From positions 62,001 to 126,000 of the forward strand of contig JBCDMB010000008.1 in the NCBI GenBank assembly GCA_038744685.1: a DNA stretch of 64,000 bases. The letters run 5' to 3'. The notes beneath the pieces are model-generated. The model did no database searches. It worked only from the letters and a program-made list of their open reading frames with translations, and was not told the origin of the DNA. A program made the translations under genes and the position numbers. Source of the DNA: Verrucomicrobiota bacterium (GTDB lineage Bacteria; Verrucomicrobiota; Verrucomicrobiia; Opitutales; Puniceicoccaceae). The stretch's first letter is position 1; each line of letters begins with the position of its first letter. Of the stretch, positions 45,960 to 54,227 are shown one piece after another.

Positions 45960-47363
45960 TCACTCGACAACTATCGCAAAGGTCGGGTAAGCAGACTCCT
46001 CATGAGCCTCCCTCATGTATGCCCCTAGCCGAGCAACTATTTCTGGATGGTCGGCAGCAACGTTCGTCGTTTCGCCCGGGTCTATTTCCAGGTTATACAA
46101 CTCAAGAGTTGAGGAAGGGTCTTTGTGAACATTGTAGCGTACTCCCTTCCATTTCCCTGAACGGACCGCCAACCTTCCGCCCTTCTGCGGAAACTCCCAG
46201 TAGAGATATTCGTGCTGCTCTTGGTCCTCTTCTCCAAGCAAAGTTGGGAGAAAGGAAATTCCATCCGTTGCCGCATAGGAACGCTTCTTCACAAGGTCAA
46301 CCATCGTCGGGAAGAAATCCCAGAAGGCTGAAGGATGATCGGAAACGCTTCCGGGAGCGATATGGCCGGGCCAGCTCGCGATCAAAGGCACACGGATCCC
46401 ACCCTCGTAGAGGTCGCGCTTAATTCCTCGAAAATCCCCACTCGAGTTAAAGTATTCAGGGTTAGCACCTCCTTCATCGTGGGGACCGTTGTCGGAGGAA
46501 AAAAGAATGAGAGTGTCCTCAGCCAAGCCCAACCGGTCGATTTCCTCCATCAATTCCCCGACATATTCGTCGAGAATCGTAATCATCGCAGCAAAGGCCG
46601 TATAGGGTTCTTCCTGCCCAAGATAGTAATCCTCTTCGTATGGTTGTTCTTCCGGAAACTTACCACGGAACTTCTCCATATATTCTTCGGGCGCATCCAT
46701 ATCCGCATGGGGTTGAATGATCGCGTAGTAGATAAAAAAGGGTTGATCTTTGTTCTGATTGATGAAGGACAGCACTTCACGTTGGATGAAGTCAGGTGCG
46801 TAATCCCTATTTTGAAACGAGCGGGTGTTTCCGGAAAGGAATTCGCGTTGATCATCGTCCCAAAGCCAAGCTGGATAATAGCTATGCGCCATCCTCTGAC
46901 AGTTGTATCCATAAAACCGATCAAAACCCATTTTCAGAGGATCACTGACACTACCCGGATAGCCTAGACCCCACTTGCCGAAGACTGCCGTTTGGTAGCC
47001 GAAGTGTTGCAAGTAGTGAGCGACGGTGTAGGTGTTGGCGGGCATGGGGACTTGTCCCTCCGGTTGCCTTTCTGCATTCCCCCGAATTGGTGTCCTACCC
47101 GTATGTAAACCTGTCAGCAGAGAACTACGGGCAGGAGCACAGACCGAACTCCCCGAATAGTGATCGGTAAAGCGCATCCCACTCTCCGCGAGACGGTCTA
47201 GATTCGGCGTCGGCACCTTGGCCTGCCCATAGCTGCCAAGATCGCCGTATCCAAGATCATCAGCAAGGATGTAGATGACATTCGGCTTACGGGCTTCAAT
47301 TGACCCAAAACCCAACGCCAGACACGCTAGTGCGAGCAAAAATACTTTCATTTCCCCGAGCAT
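45960..47363 (-). CDS. Secreted S1-family sulfatase
   Basis: 467 residues. ATG 47363 is preceded by AAGGAA at good spacing; an internal ATG at 47351 is possible. A signal peptide ends near SIEA (residue ~24). Core: VIYILADDLGYGDLGSYG, 'S-S-V-C-A-P-A-R-S' with formylglycine precursor C75, 'V-F-G-K-W-G-L-G' and LILFSSDNGPHDEGG. Arylsulfatase-A-like form. It sits eight bases after the SSS gene and 22 bases before the GH2 gene, so sulfate removal, hydrolysis and uptake are probably coupled in this operon. Confidence 0.92.
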   Translation of the reverse strand: MLGEMKVFLLALACLALGFGSIEARKPNVIYILADDLGYGDLGSYGQAKVPTPNLDRLAESGMRFTDHYSGSSVCAPARSSLLTGLHTGRTPIRGNAERQPEGQVPMPANTYTVAHYLQHFGYQTAVFGKWGLGYPGSVSDPLKMGFDRFYGYNCQRMAHSYYPAWLWDDDQREFLSGNTRSFQNRDYAPDFIQREVLSFINQNKDQPFFIYYAIIQPHADMDAPEEYMEKFRGKFPEEQPYEEDYYLGQEEPYTAFAAMITILDEYVGELMEEIDRLGLAEDTLILFSSDNGPHDEGGANPEYFNSSGDFRGIKRDLYEGGIRVPLIASWPGHIAPGSVSDHPSAFWDFFPTMVDLVKKRSYAATDGISFLPTLLGEEDQEQHEYLYWEFPQKGGRLAVRSGKWKGVRYNVHKDPSSTLELYNLEIDPGETTNVAADHPEIVARLGAYMREAHEESAYPTFAIVVE

Positions 47364-47371
47364 CGCGTTCC

Positions 47372-49288
47372 TTACCAGAAAACGATGTAGAGAATGATCG
47401 TCAGAACGACGACGCCGACACCGGCCATCTTGGCCCCCGAGGAGGATTCGAGGGCAATCTCGTCATTCACCGGCATCTCAACCGGTTTGGCCATGGGTCG
47501 CAGGAGGGTCAGGAGGATACCCACTACGATCACCAGGCCCAGCGTGATTGCCATCCGATTCAAGAAGGCGATTTCTTCGCCGAGAAACAGTAGGCTCCCG
47601 TAGATTGCGATGCTCGCAACAATACCGAGGACCCCAAAATACCGGGGAGTTCTCGGAGAGAAGAAGCCGAAGATGAAGACGGCCAGGATACCCGGCGAGA
47701 TAAAGCCTTGGAACTCCTGAATATAAGAGAAAATGCTGTCGAACTTGTCCAATGACGGTGCGATCAACCCTGCCACTACTACGAAGATCACAACAAAACT
47801 ACGGCCTACTTTCACCAGGGATGCTGGATCCGTCTGTCCGGTAAACTTCGAATACAGGTCAATGGTCGCAATGGTTGATGCCGAATTCAGCATAGAGGCC
47901 AGCGAACTAATCACCGCACCACTCAGCGCTGCCAGGACAAACCAGGAGATCAAGGGCGTCGGCTGAATCAGGTTCCGAACCAAAATCGGAAAAGCCGCAT
48001 CATAGTCATAGGAATAAAGCGTGCCAGCACTCTCAGCCCCTTCCTCCATTGCCTGCACTGCAAGGCTGTTGATCTGCTCGGCCGATAGAGGCCCTGTAGG
48101 GACGACGCCAACTGCGCTAGCATTTATCGCCAAAACCCGCGGAGCGAGATCGGGGTGGATCTCGACAAACTGATCGTCCACCTCAAAGACCTCATTGTCT
48201 TCCACGTCTTCAACCATCTCTTGGTTGGTCTCCACTTGTGACTCTCTCAGGTCACTGCTGAAAAGATTGAAGGCGAGGATTCCCGGGATCACGACGATAA
48301 AGGGGATGATAAGCTTCAGCCCTGCAGCAAAAACGATCCCCCGTTGCCCTTCAGCAAGTGACTTTGAGCCGAGCGTTCGCTGCACGATATACTGGTTGAG
48401 CCCCCAGTAGTAGAGGTTGGGAATCCACAACCCGATCAGGAGAGCGGTCCACGGGATGTCGGAATCCTCCTTGGGTCGAATCATGTGGACCTTTCCTCCG
48501 GAGCCGTTCGGCCCGTTCTGTGCAACGGCTTCTCCGTCCACCCCATCATTCAGGAGCATGAAACGCTCCCAGCCTCCGGCCTCGTCAATTTGCTCTACCG
48601 TGGCATCCGAATTTTCCACTTTGGTCAGGATGAGTTCGTCGGCAGGCTTTTCAGCGAGCACGTTAAACGCGAGATACATGACCACTGCTCCACCAACGAT
48701 GAGGGCGGCTCCCCAGATCAGGTCGGTCCATGCACAGGCTTTCAATCCCCCGATGAAGACATAAACTGCTGCAAAGATGGCGATCAGCCAGCAAACTGCG
48801 GTAAGATTATTCAGGACCGGCACCTCGTGGTAATACTCCGAAACAAACTTCGCACCGGAAAAGATCACCGAAGCAGTCGTCACGAAGACCAGGGTGACGA
48901 TCATCGGGATCGCCATCGTAAGGCGGGCGGTCGTGTTGAAGCGATACTCCAAAAACTCGGGAATCGTGTAGAGGCCGGCTTTGAGGAACTTGGGCAGGAA
49001 CCAGAAGGCAACGAAAACCAGGGTGATCGCTGCCATCCACTCATAGGAGGCAATCGCCATCCCCAGCCAGTTCGCCGACGCCCCGGACATTCCCACGAAC
49101 TGCTCCGTTGAGATGTTCGCGGCGATCAGGGAGAAGCCCACCAGCCACCAGGTCAGACCCCTACCGGCAAGAAAGTAATCCGAGGCTCCCTTTTCCCCCT
49201 TCGTGTCTTCGTCTCGACTCTTCCATATTCCTAAAGCAATTACGCCAACTACGGCAGAGACGAAAAGAACTATTTCCAGAATATTCAT
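47372..49288 (-). CDS. Sodium/solute symporter (SSS family), SGLT-like
   Basis: 638 residues with about 14 membrane helices. 'S-D-Y-F-L-A-G-R-G-L-T-W-W' and LIAANISTEQFVGMSG are the SGLT-type signature near helix 1. Long extramembrane insertions occur at about 210-270 (with ATVEQIDEAGGWERF) and about 350-420 (acidic, MVEDVEDNEVFEVDD). The substrate is most likely a monosaccharide, given the co-transcribed sulfatase and GH2. It is the first gene of a minus-strand operon with the operator-like palindrome 133 bases upstream. Confidence 0.88.
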   Translation of the reverse strand: MNILEIVLFVSAVVGVIALGIWKSRDEDTKGEKGASDYFLAGRGLTWWLVGFSLIAANISTEQFVGMSGASANWLGMAIASYEWMAAITLVFVAFWFLPKFLKAGLYTIPEFLEYRFNTTARLTMAIPMIVTLVFVTTASVIFSGAKFVSEYYHEVPVLNNLTAVCWLIAIFAAVYVFIGGLKACAWTDLIWGAALIVGGAVVMYLAFNVLAEKPADELILTKVENSDATVEQIDEAGGWERFMLLNDGVDGEAVAQNGPNGSGGKVHMIRPKEDSDIPWTALLIGLWIPNLYYWGLNQYIVQRTLGSKSLAEGQRGIVFAAGLKLIIPFIVVIPGILAFNLFSSDLRESQVETNQEMVEDVEDNEVFEVDDQFVEIHPDLAPRVLAINASAVGVVPTGPLSAEQINSLAVQAMEEGAESAGTLYSYDYDAAFPILVRNLIQPTPLISWFVLAALSGAVISSLASMLNSASTIATIDLYSKFTGQTDPASLVKVGRSFVVIFVVVAGLIAPSLDKFDSIFSYIQEFQGFISPGILAVFIFGFFSPRTPRYFGVLGIVASIAIYGSLLFLGEEIAFLNRMAITLGLVIVVGILLTLLRPMAKPVEMPVNDEIALESSSGAKMAGVGVVVLTIILYIVFW

Positions 49289-49420
49289 GTTTGGGGAGAG
49301 GGAGGTAGGGAGTTTTTCGAGGGAAGAAGGAAGACGTTATCGCTTCTTTTCGGTGAATCTGCTCGGACCCAATGGCATCACTTCACAAAAGATTGGGCAA
49401 GGACAGAGAGAGTTTCTCGG

Positions 49421-49438
49421 CCTATACAAGTGAATAGG
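49421..49438. promoter_or_regulatory. Recurrent 18-bp operator-like palindrome (best copy)
   Basis: Reads CCTATACA-AG-TGAATAGG; the half-sites are inverted repeats except at one position. It lies 133 bases upstream of the SSS start codon and is the most symmetric copy in the window. Confidence 0.55.
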
Positions 49439-49551
49439 CATCAACGATTTGACTCTTTTGACACCGAAAACAACAACCTTCAACCCACACGATCAGCTAC
49501 GTATTGTTTCTCCTCAACCCCCTCGCCAAACCACGAGAAAACGACTTCCCG

Positions 49552-49573
49552 AAAATACCCTCCCAGTAGAGGG
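49552..49573 (-). terminator. Rho-independent-like terminator
   Basis: On the minus strand CCCTC pairs with GAGGG over a six-base loop, followed by TATTTTC. It lies about 85 bases beyond the stop of the S1_7-like sulfatase, at the end of the NRAMP-led operon. Confidence 0.45.
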
Positions 49574-49656
49574 AAGAAATGAGAGAACCGGGTGCCCGTT
49601 AGAGGGCTTCGTTCCTTACTAGTCGCGGGAACGGTTCTAGGGAGACATATGCCAAG

Positions 49657-51078
49657 TCAGCGTTCAACCGTCTCCGACCTCTCAGCCAGTAACTCTTTCA
49701 ACTGAGAAACTACTTCCGGAAAATCCTTAGACACGTTCTTCGTTTCCCGCTCTGGGCTGGTGTGGTCGTAGAGTTCAACAAAGCCACTGTCATGAACGGT
49801 AAGTCGATGAGTCCTAGTGCGAATTGTTTCTGCCCATCGAGAGTATCCGAAAGCACTGCCTTCTTTGTCCGACCCATTCTCGAGGTGTGGTACCAGCGAA
49901 TCTCCTTGAAGAAAGTCCGGAAGAGTGAGCCCAACCAAATCGAGCAACGTAGGAAAAATATCTACCGTAGAAACAATGGCGTCAGTCCTTCCTCCAACGC
50001 GGTCCATTCCCGGATACTTTACGATCAGCGGAGAATGAAGAGACTCCTCAAACAGGCTATGCTTCCCCCAAATCGCGTGCTCCCCAAGATGCCACCCATG
50101 GTCACCCCAGACTATGACAATAGTATTTTCATCCTCACCGGTCGCTTCGAGTCTGTCCAAAATCTTGCCTATCTGAGCATCCGCATAGCTTACGCAAGCG
50201 GCATAGTGGCGACGAACTTCTTCGGAAAAAGCTTCATCTTTATTGGGATCTTTATCCCAGCGATGGTACTTATAAAACTCGCCGGACTTGTGCCACGTCG
50301 TTTTCCCTTTCGGACGTTTTGGATGGGATACCTCGGGCATCGAAACATCCGCATACAAATCGAGATACTCTTGTGGAGCCCCAAAGGGCAAATGGGGACG
50401 AATCATACCGACCGCCAAAAAGAAAGGGCTCGTTTTATCGGCAATCAGTAAATCCAACTGACGCAAAGCTTCTTCTGTAATCAGCCCATCCGGGTAGATA
50501 GTATCGGAACCATCAACAGCCTGAAATACTGCCATCTCACTCGCATTCTCTCTGATCTCGCCAAATGCCAGCCCGTGCATAGCACCGCGGGGATGTTGCC
50601 ATTCACCCGAGGGCATCAGGTGCCTGTCCCACGCACCCGGCATCTCAATGGGTTCAGCACTATCCCAATCCGGACCGCCCCTCCCGCCTGGATGGTGAGA
50701 GACTTTTCCTACGGAAACCGTGGTATAACCATTGGACCTGAAAATCTCAGGTAGACTCGGGTAGACTGAATCCAAACCGTCTTCAATTCTTCGTGCACGT
50801 TCAAATAGTGCGCTATTCTTAGCGACTCCATATCGACCGGTTAAAAGAGTATATCGGGACGGTCCGCAGCTCGGTGCGTTTACGTAATGGTTCACGAACA
50901 GATGCCCTTCGCTGGCGAGTCGATCAATATTGGGCGAATGTATGTAGCTCCGGCCATAGCAATTGAGCTCGGGCCGCAAGTCATCGACACAGATCAGGAG
51001 GACGTTTGTTTGAGTCGCATTTCCGATCAATACTCCTGCAAGAAAGCCAAGACAAAACAGTCTCAGTGATCGCCTCAT
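49657..51078 (-). CDS. Secreted sulfatase, S1_7 (iduronate-2-sulfatase)-like
   Basis: 473 residues. A signal peptide ends near GNATQ (residue ~21). '[16 protein letters not shown]' and [20 protein letters not shown] are the hallmarks of the iduronate-2-sulfatase-like group (S1_7). The formylglycine precursor is C71 in 'A-P-S-C-G-P-S-R-Y'. Bacterial members act on varied sulfated sugars, including galactans and glycosaminoglycans, so iduronate is not assured. It follows the Gfo/Idh gene by 82 bases and is the likely last member of the NRAMP-led operon. Confidence 0.9.
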   Translation of the reverse strand: MRRSLRLFCLGFLAGVLIGNATQTNVLLICVDDLRPELNCYGRSYIHSPNIDRLASEGHLFVNHYVNAPSCGPSRYTLLTGRYGVAKNSALFERARRIEDGLDSVYPSLPEIFRSNGYTTVSVGKVSHHPGGRGGPDWDSAEPIEMPGAWDRHLMPSGEWQHPRGAMHGLAFGEIRENASEMAVFQAVDGSDTIYPDGLITEEALRQLDLLIADKTSPFFLAVGMIRPHLPFGAPQEYLDLYADVSMPEVSHPKRPKGKTTWHKSGEFYKYHRWDKDPNKDEAFSEEVRRHYAACVSYADAQIGKILDRLEATGEDENTIVIVWGDHGWHLGEHAIWGKHSLFEESLHSPLIVKYPGMDRVGGRTDAIVSTVDIFPTLLDLVGLTLPDFLQGDSLVPHLENGSDKEGSAFGYSRWAETIRTRTHRLTVHDSGFVELYDHTSPERETKNVSKDFPEVVSQLKELLAERSETVER

Positions 51079-51160
51079 TGTGTAAAAATAAGAAACAACT
51101 CCCTTTTCGTTTCGGGTCTGGTTTATAAAGTGAAGAGAAAAGAGGAGTTCGATTCAGCTC

Positions 51161-52498
51161 TTACGCCGATTTGATTTTCCATTCTTCTCTGACAGGAACA
51201 TCAAGCATCCGAGCAGCTTCGGAGTCCCCAACAATCTGCTCTGTCTCCGGATCCCAATTGATTTTACGTCCACCGAGTTTCATCGAAATGTGGTGCAGCA
51301 CGCAGATCGTGTTCGTGCGATGTCCGCCTTCGACCGGGCAGACGCCATCCCGGCCCTCTCTCGCCGCAACCATCCAGTCAAGTTCATGGCCACCCTTACT
51401 CTCGTAAACTGCAACCTCGCCATCGGTAGGAATGCGTCGGAGCATTTCAGGATCACTGCAGCTCATACCGCCTCTCGAGCATCGGGCGACGCCATCTTCC
51501 ATAGTAAACTTCACACCAGCACTGCCATTCTTTGAGCGCACAATGACACCATTTGGATAAAGGGCTTCACCATTATAGCCAACGTGCACATCAAAAATAC
51601 CCCGATCCGGAAAGTCTCCGGTGGCACTGATTTCAGTTGGACCTCCATCCATATCAACTCCCATTGCCCACTGAGCGATATCGTACATGTGCGAACCCCA
51701 TCCAGTGATCATCCCTAGGCAGAAATCTTCTCGCTGCAACCATCCAGGGCGCCCCACATATTTGCGCTGGGGGTTGATATTCTGGGAGTGAACTCCTAGC
51801 TCGGTGTAGGGCGAATAGGATGCTGGACCAAGCCACAGATCGTAGTTCAAGTGGCTCGGCACAGGCATTTCGACGAAAGGTTGGTTTCCTTTGTCAGTCG
51901 GGACTTCGACGAGGACCTCCTTGAGTTTCCCCAACCACTCGTTCCTCACAATGTTGCAAACTCTACGAAAATAGACACTTGACCGCTGTTGCGAGCCCAC
52001 TTGGAGCGTTACTCCATTTCGGCGCACGGCGTCAACAAGAGCCCGGCCTTCAGGTATTGAGTAAGTCAAAGGCTTCTGCATGAAAATATGTTTACCCGCA
52101 TTGGCCGCTGCGATCCCGTGGAGTGCATGCCAACGATCTGGAGTGGCGATGATGACTGCATCCAAAGACTCGTCGGCAAGCAGATCGCGATAGTCCTCGT
52201 ATTGCGTGATCTCTACGTTCGACTCTCCACGTCCCTCATAGAAATCGGTGCAAATCGCAGATGCATTGTCCATCCGACTGGAATCTGGATCACAAACAGC
52301 GACGATTCGTGCATTGGCTTGCTTCTTCAACCCTCGAGCCATCGCCGCATTCATGTTGGTGCAACCCATTCGACCCGAACCGATGAGACCGATTTGCATA
52401 GTGTCGTTCTTCGAGGGACCAGACCATACGTGCGGGGGTAGAATGAGCATTGCGCTACCGGATGCGAGGGAGGTTTTAATGAATTCTCTTCTTTTCAT
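51161..52498 (-). CDS. Tat-exported Gfo/Idh/MocA oxidoreductase
   Basis: 445 residues starting with the twin-arginine signal 'M-K-R-R-E-F-I-K-T-S-L'. Rossmann motif MQIGLIGSGRMGCTNMNAAM. The usual EKP is QKP here ('I-F-M-Q-K-P-L-T-Y-S'), keeping the catalytic lysine. The substrate domain follows, with 'W-G-S-H-M-Y-D-I-A-Q-W' giving the conserved histidine. It lies 42 bases after the ThuA-like gene. ThuA/ThuB-type pairs oxidise sugars at C3, which suggests an oxidative step on a sugar here. Only about 11 residues of sequence context are shared with the Gfo protein at 18.9 kb, so the two probably have different substrates. Confidence 0.88.
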   Translation of the reverse strand: MKRREFIKTSLASGSAMLILPPHVWSGPSKNDTMQIGLIGSGRMGCTNMNAAMARGLKKQANARIVAVCDPDSSRMDNASAICTDFYEGRGESNVEITQYEDYRDLLADESLDAVIIATPDRWHALHGIAAANAGKHIFMQKPLTYSIPEGRALVDAVRRNGVTLQVGSQQRSSVYFRRVCNIVRNEWLGKLKEVLVEVPTDKGNQPFVEMPVPSHLNYDLWLGPASYSPYTELGVHSQNINPQRKYVGRPGWLQREDFCLGMITGWGSHMYDIAQWAMGVDMDGGPTEISATGDFPDRGIFDVHVGYNGEALYPNGVIVRSKNGSAGVKFTMEDGVARCSRGGMSCSDPEMLRRIPTDGEVAVYESKGGHELDWMVAAREGRDGVCPVEGGHRTNTICVLHHISMKLGGRKINWDPETEQIVGDSEAARMLDVPVREEWKIKSA

Positions 52499-52540
52499 GA
52501 TTCTGGGTAGGTTAGTAACTTGAGAGCGAAATTGGTGATC

Positions 52541-53458
52541 TTATTCCTGTTGTGCCAGAGGAGAGTCATCGCATTCGAGATCTCCAAGGGCGTATTGGAT
52601 ACCGTTGAGGATAAACTGTAGTAGCTCAGGATCCTCGAAGCTCTGAGCATTGTGAGCTGGCCCACAGTAAAAGACGCGCCCTTCGCCATGACTTCTTATC
52701 CAGGAGATGTAGCGCTTGATCGGTTCTCCATTGCGGAGAAAGACCTGATCTCGGACCTCCTGGTCTACGTCTGGCAATTCCATTTCAAGCAAAGGCCGAA
52801 AGTCGAAGTCATAATAAGCACCCTTAAAGAGATAAGGTTCGTCCTTGTGATGAAACTCTCCGGCCTCGAAAGCCGAAGTGATCGGGTGGGAGGAGTCCAC
52901 GACCTTTCCGGTGACAATCGTTTGCTTCGGGTGAAATGCAAAGGCACCTCCGATCATTTCGCAAAACGGCTCGGAGTTATTCTGCATGACAATCGCGCCG
53001 TGAACCGGCACCAAACCATTCCCCTCTTCTACGAACCTGATAAGGTTTTCCTCCAGCTCATTAGCCTTCTCCATATCCCCCAATGCGTCGTAAAACAGGT
53101 TGCGCTCCGGACGCTTAGAACAGTTATTGACGAGAATGATCGCATCGAAACGACCAATGTTCTCTGCCTCGAAATGACTCAGATCATCACTCACCACACT
53201 CTCGTAGGCACCAGTCTTTTCCCCAAGGATCCGAATCACTTCGGCCGTATGAGGGGTAACCCAGTGTTCGAAGCCGGTCATGAGTGTAAAAATAAGCACG
53301 AGGCGCTCCGTCTGCGGGGCTGCTTGAGGATTTGAAGGAGCAAGACCTTCGATCTTTTCTGACCATTCGGGTGTCAACTTTATCCGCTTCACATTCGAGA
53401 CATGAGCCAAAGTTGGTATTGCCAAAACTAAGACTAAAAAAGCTATTAAGTATTTCAT
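52541..53458 (-). CDS. Secreted ThuA-like (trehalose-utilisation) domain protein
   Basis: 305 residues from ATG 53458, chosen for its signal peptide ('M-K-Y-L-I-A-F-L-V-L-V-L-A-I-P-T-L-A'); an upstream open frame extends to 53746 through the cupin gene and is ignored. The ThuA-like class-I-glutamine-amidotransferase-like fold is visible: ERLVLIFTLMTGFEHWVTPH at the start of the domain, FDAIILVNNCSKRPERNLF, 'V-H-G-A-I', 'H-K-D-E-P-Y' and GRVFYCGPAHNAQSF. ThuA proteins accompany Gfo/Idh dehydrogenases in sugar oxidation. It is 13 bases from the cupin gene and 42 from the Gfo/Idh gene. Confidence 0.85.
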   Translation of the reverse strand: MKYLIAFLVLVLAIPTLAHVSNVKRIKLTPEWSEKIEGLAPSNPQAAPQTERLVLIFTLMTGFEHWVTPHTAEVIRILGEKTGAYESVVSDDLSHFEAENIGRFDAIILVNNCSKRPERNLFYDALGDMEKANELEENLIRFVEEGNGLVPVHGAIVMQNNSEPFCEMIGGAFAFHPKQTIVTGKVVDSSHPITSAFEAGEFHHKDEPYLFKGAYYDFDFRPLLEMELPDVDQEVRDQVFLRNGEPIKRYISWIRSHGEGRVFYCGPAHNAQSFEDPELLQFILNGIQYALGDLECDDSPLAQQE

Positions 53459-53471
53459 CGGATTAATGGTT

Positions 53472-54209
53472 TTAAACTTCGAGGCCACCGAGCTGCACTG
53501 GGTGCAACGTTCCACACATTCCCATTCGGGCATCTCCAGAGTCTCCGTTAAAAACGAACCTATCGCCATCGAAGCTGGATTTGTTTCCGGACAACCGCGT
53601 TTCAGTATGTTTGCCCCAGGCAATCGGTCCGCTCTGCACGTGTTCGCTAAACTTATCCGCTTCTGAAAGGACATTGTTTCGGTGAAGATCGACAAACCTC
53701 TCCAGCTCGCGGAAATAATTGGCACGATCACTGTCCCATAGATCAATCAACTTCTGGTAGGCCCGCACTGCGGCGTCCCGTCGCACCAATGCACCCTCGA
53801 TTCCTGTCGACGCTAGACTGACCAAATAGCTGAAACTATCGGGTTCTTCGTCAACTTCCGGTCCGAAGTAGATTCTCGCGTCACCGTTCTCAGCAAGACC
53901 CGAGTTACTCATCAGTCCTAGGACAGACAGCCCTTCGTCACTTACGATCCGGTGCAGTACATTCGGCGGGAATTGAAAGTAATCACCAGCTTTAAGAAGA
54001 ACGGTTCTGAATCCCTTATCTAATGTGTGTAGCTCAACGGACCCTTTTCCGCTTACGATGTAGTAAGCTTCAGCGCAAATCGCATGGATGTGGGGGCACC
54101 CGGAATGTTTTCCATCGGGAGCTACCCTTTGATCGTAAACTTTAACCCGGGTCATTCCAAGACCTCCGATCAAACCCGTCGTTTGTTGTGATAGTTCTAA
54201 GTTCGCCAT
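53472..54209 (-). CDS. Cupin-domain protein
   Basis: 245 residues with no signal peptide, probably cytoplasmic. The cupin is at about 25-110, with 'G-C-P-H-I-H-A-I-C-A-E-A-Y-Y-I-V-S-G' (two histidines and a glutamate as metal ligands) and 'F-Q-F-P-P-N-V-L-H-R-I' (third histidine). Residues ~120-200 are helical and the last 45 are polar. It could be a sugar isomerase/epimerase-type cupin or a small regulator of the neighbouring genes. The gene lies between the ThuA-like and NRAMP-like genes with gaps of 13 and 18 bases. Confidence 0.75.
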   Translation of the reverse strand: MANLELSQQTTGLIGGLGMTRVKVYDQRVAPDGKHSGCPHIHAICAEAYYIVSGKGSVELHTLDKGFRTVLLKAGDYFQFPPNVLHRIVSDEGLSVLGLMSNSGLAENGDARIYFGPEVDEEPDSFSYLVSLASTGIEGALVRRDAAVRAYQKLIDLWDSDRANYFRELERFVDLHRNNVLSEADKFSEHVQSGPIAWGKHTETRLSGNKSSFDGDRFVFNGDSGDARMGMCGTLHPVQLGGLEV

Positions 54210-54227
54210 AGTTTTCTTCGATAAAAT

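Larger units (their letters stand above)
49289..49656. other. Intergenic region, 368 bases
   Basis: Separates two minus-strand operons. It contains the palindrome at 49421-49438, controlling the SSS operon, and a terminator-like hairpin at 49552-49573 for the incoming NRAMP-cupin-ThuA-Gfo-sulfatase transcript. No gene is supported. Confidence 0.65.

Noticed and set aside
53459-53746. Upstream extension of the ThuA-like frame to 53746
   Set aside because: It would run through the 3' end of the cupin gene and place a signal peptide in the middle of the protein; the start at 53458 gives a proper signal peptide.
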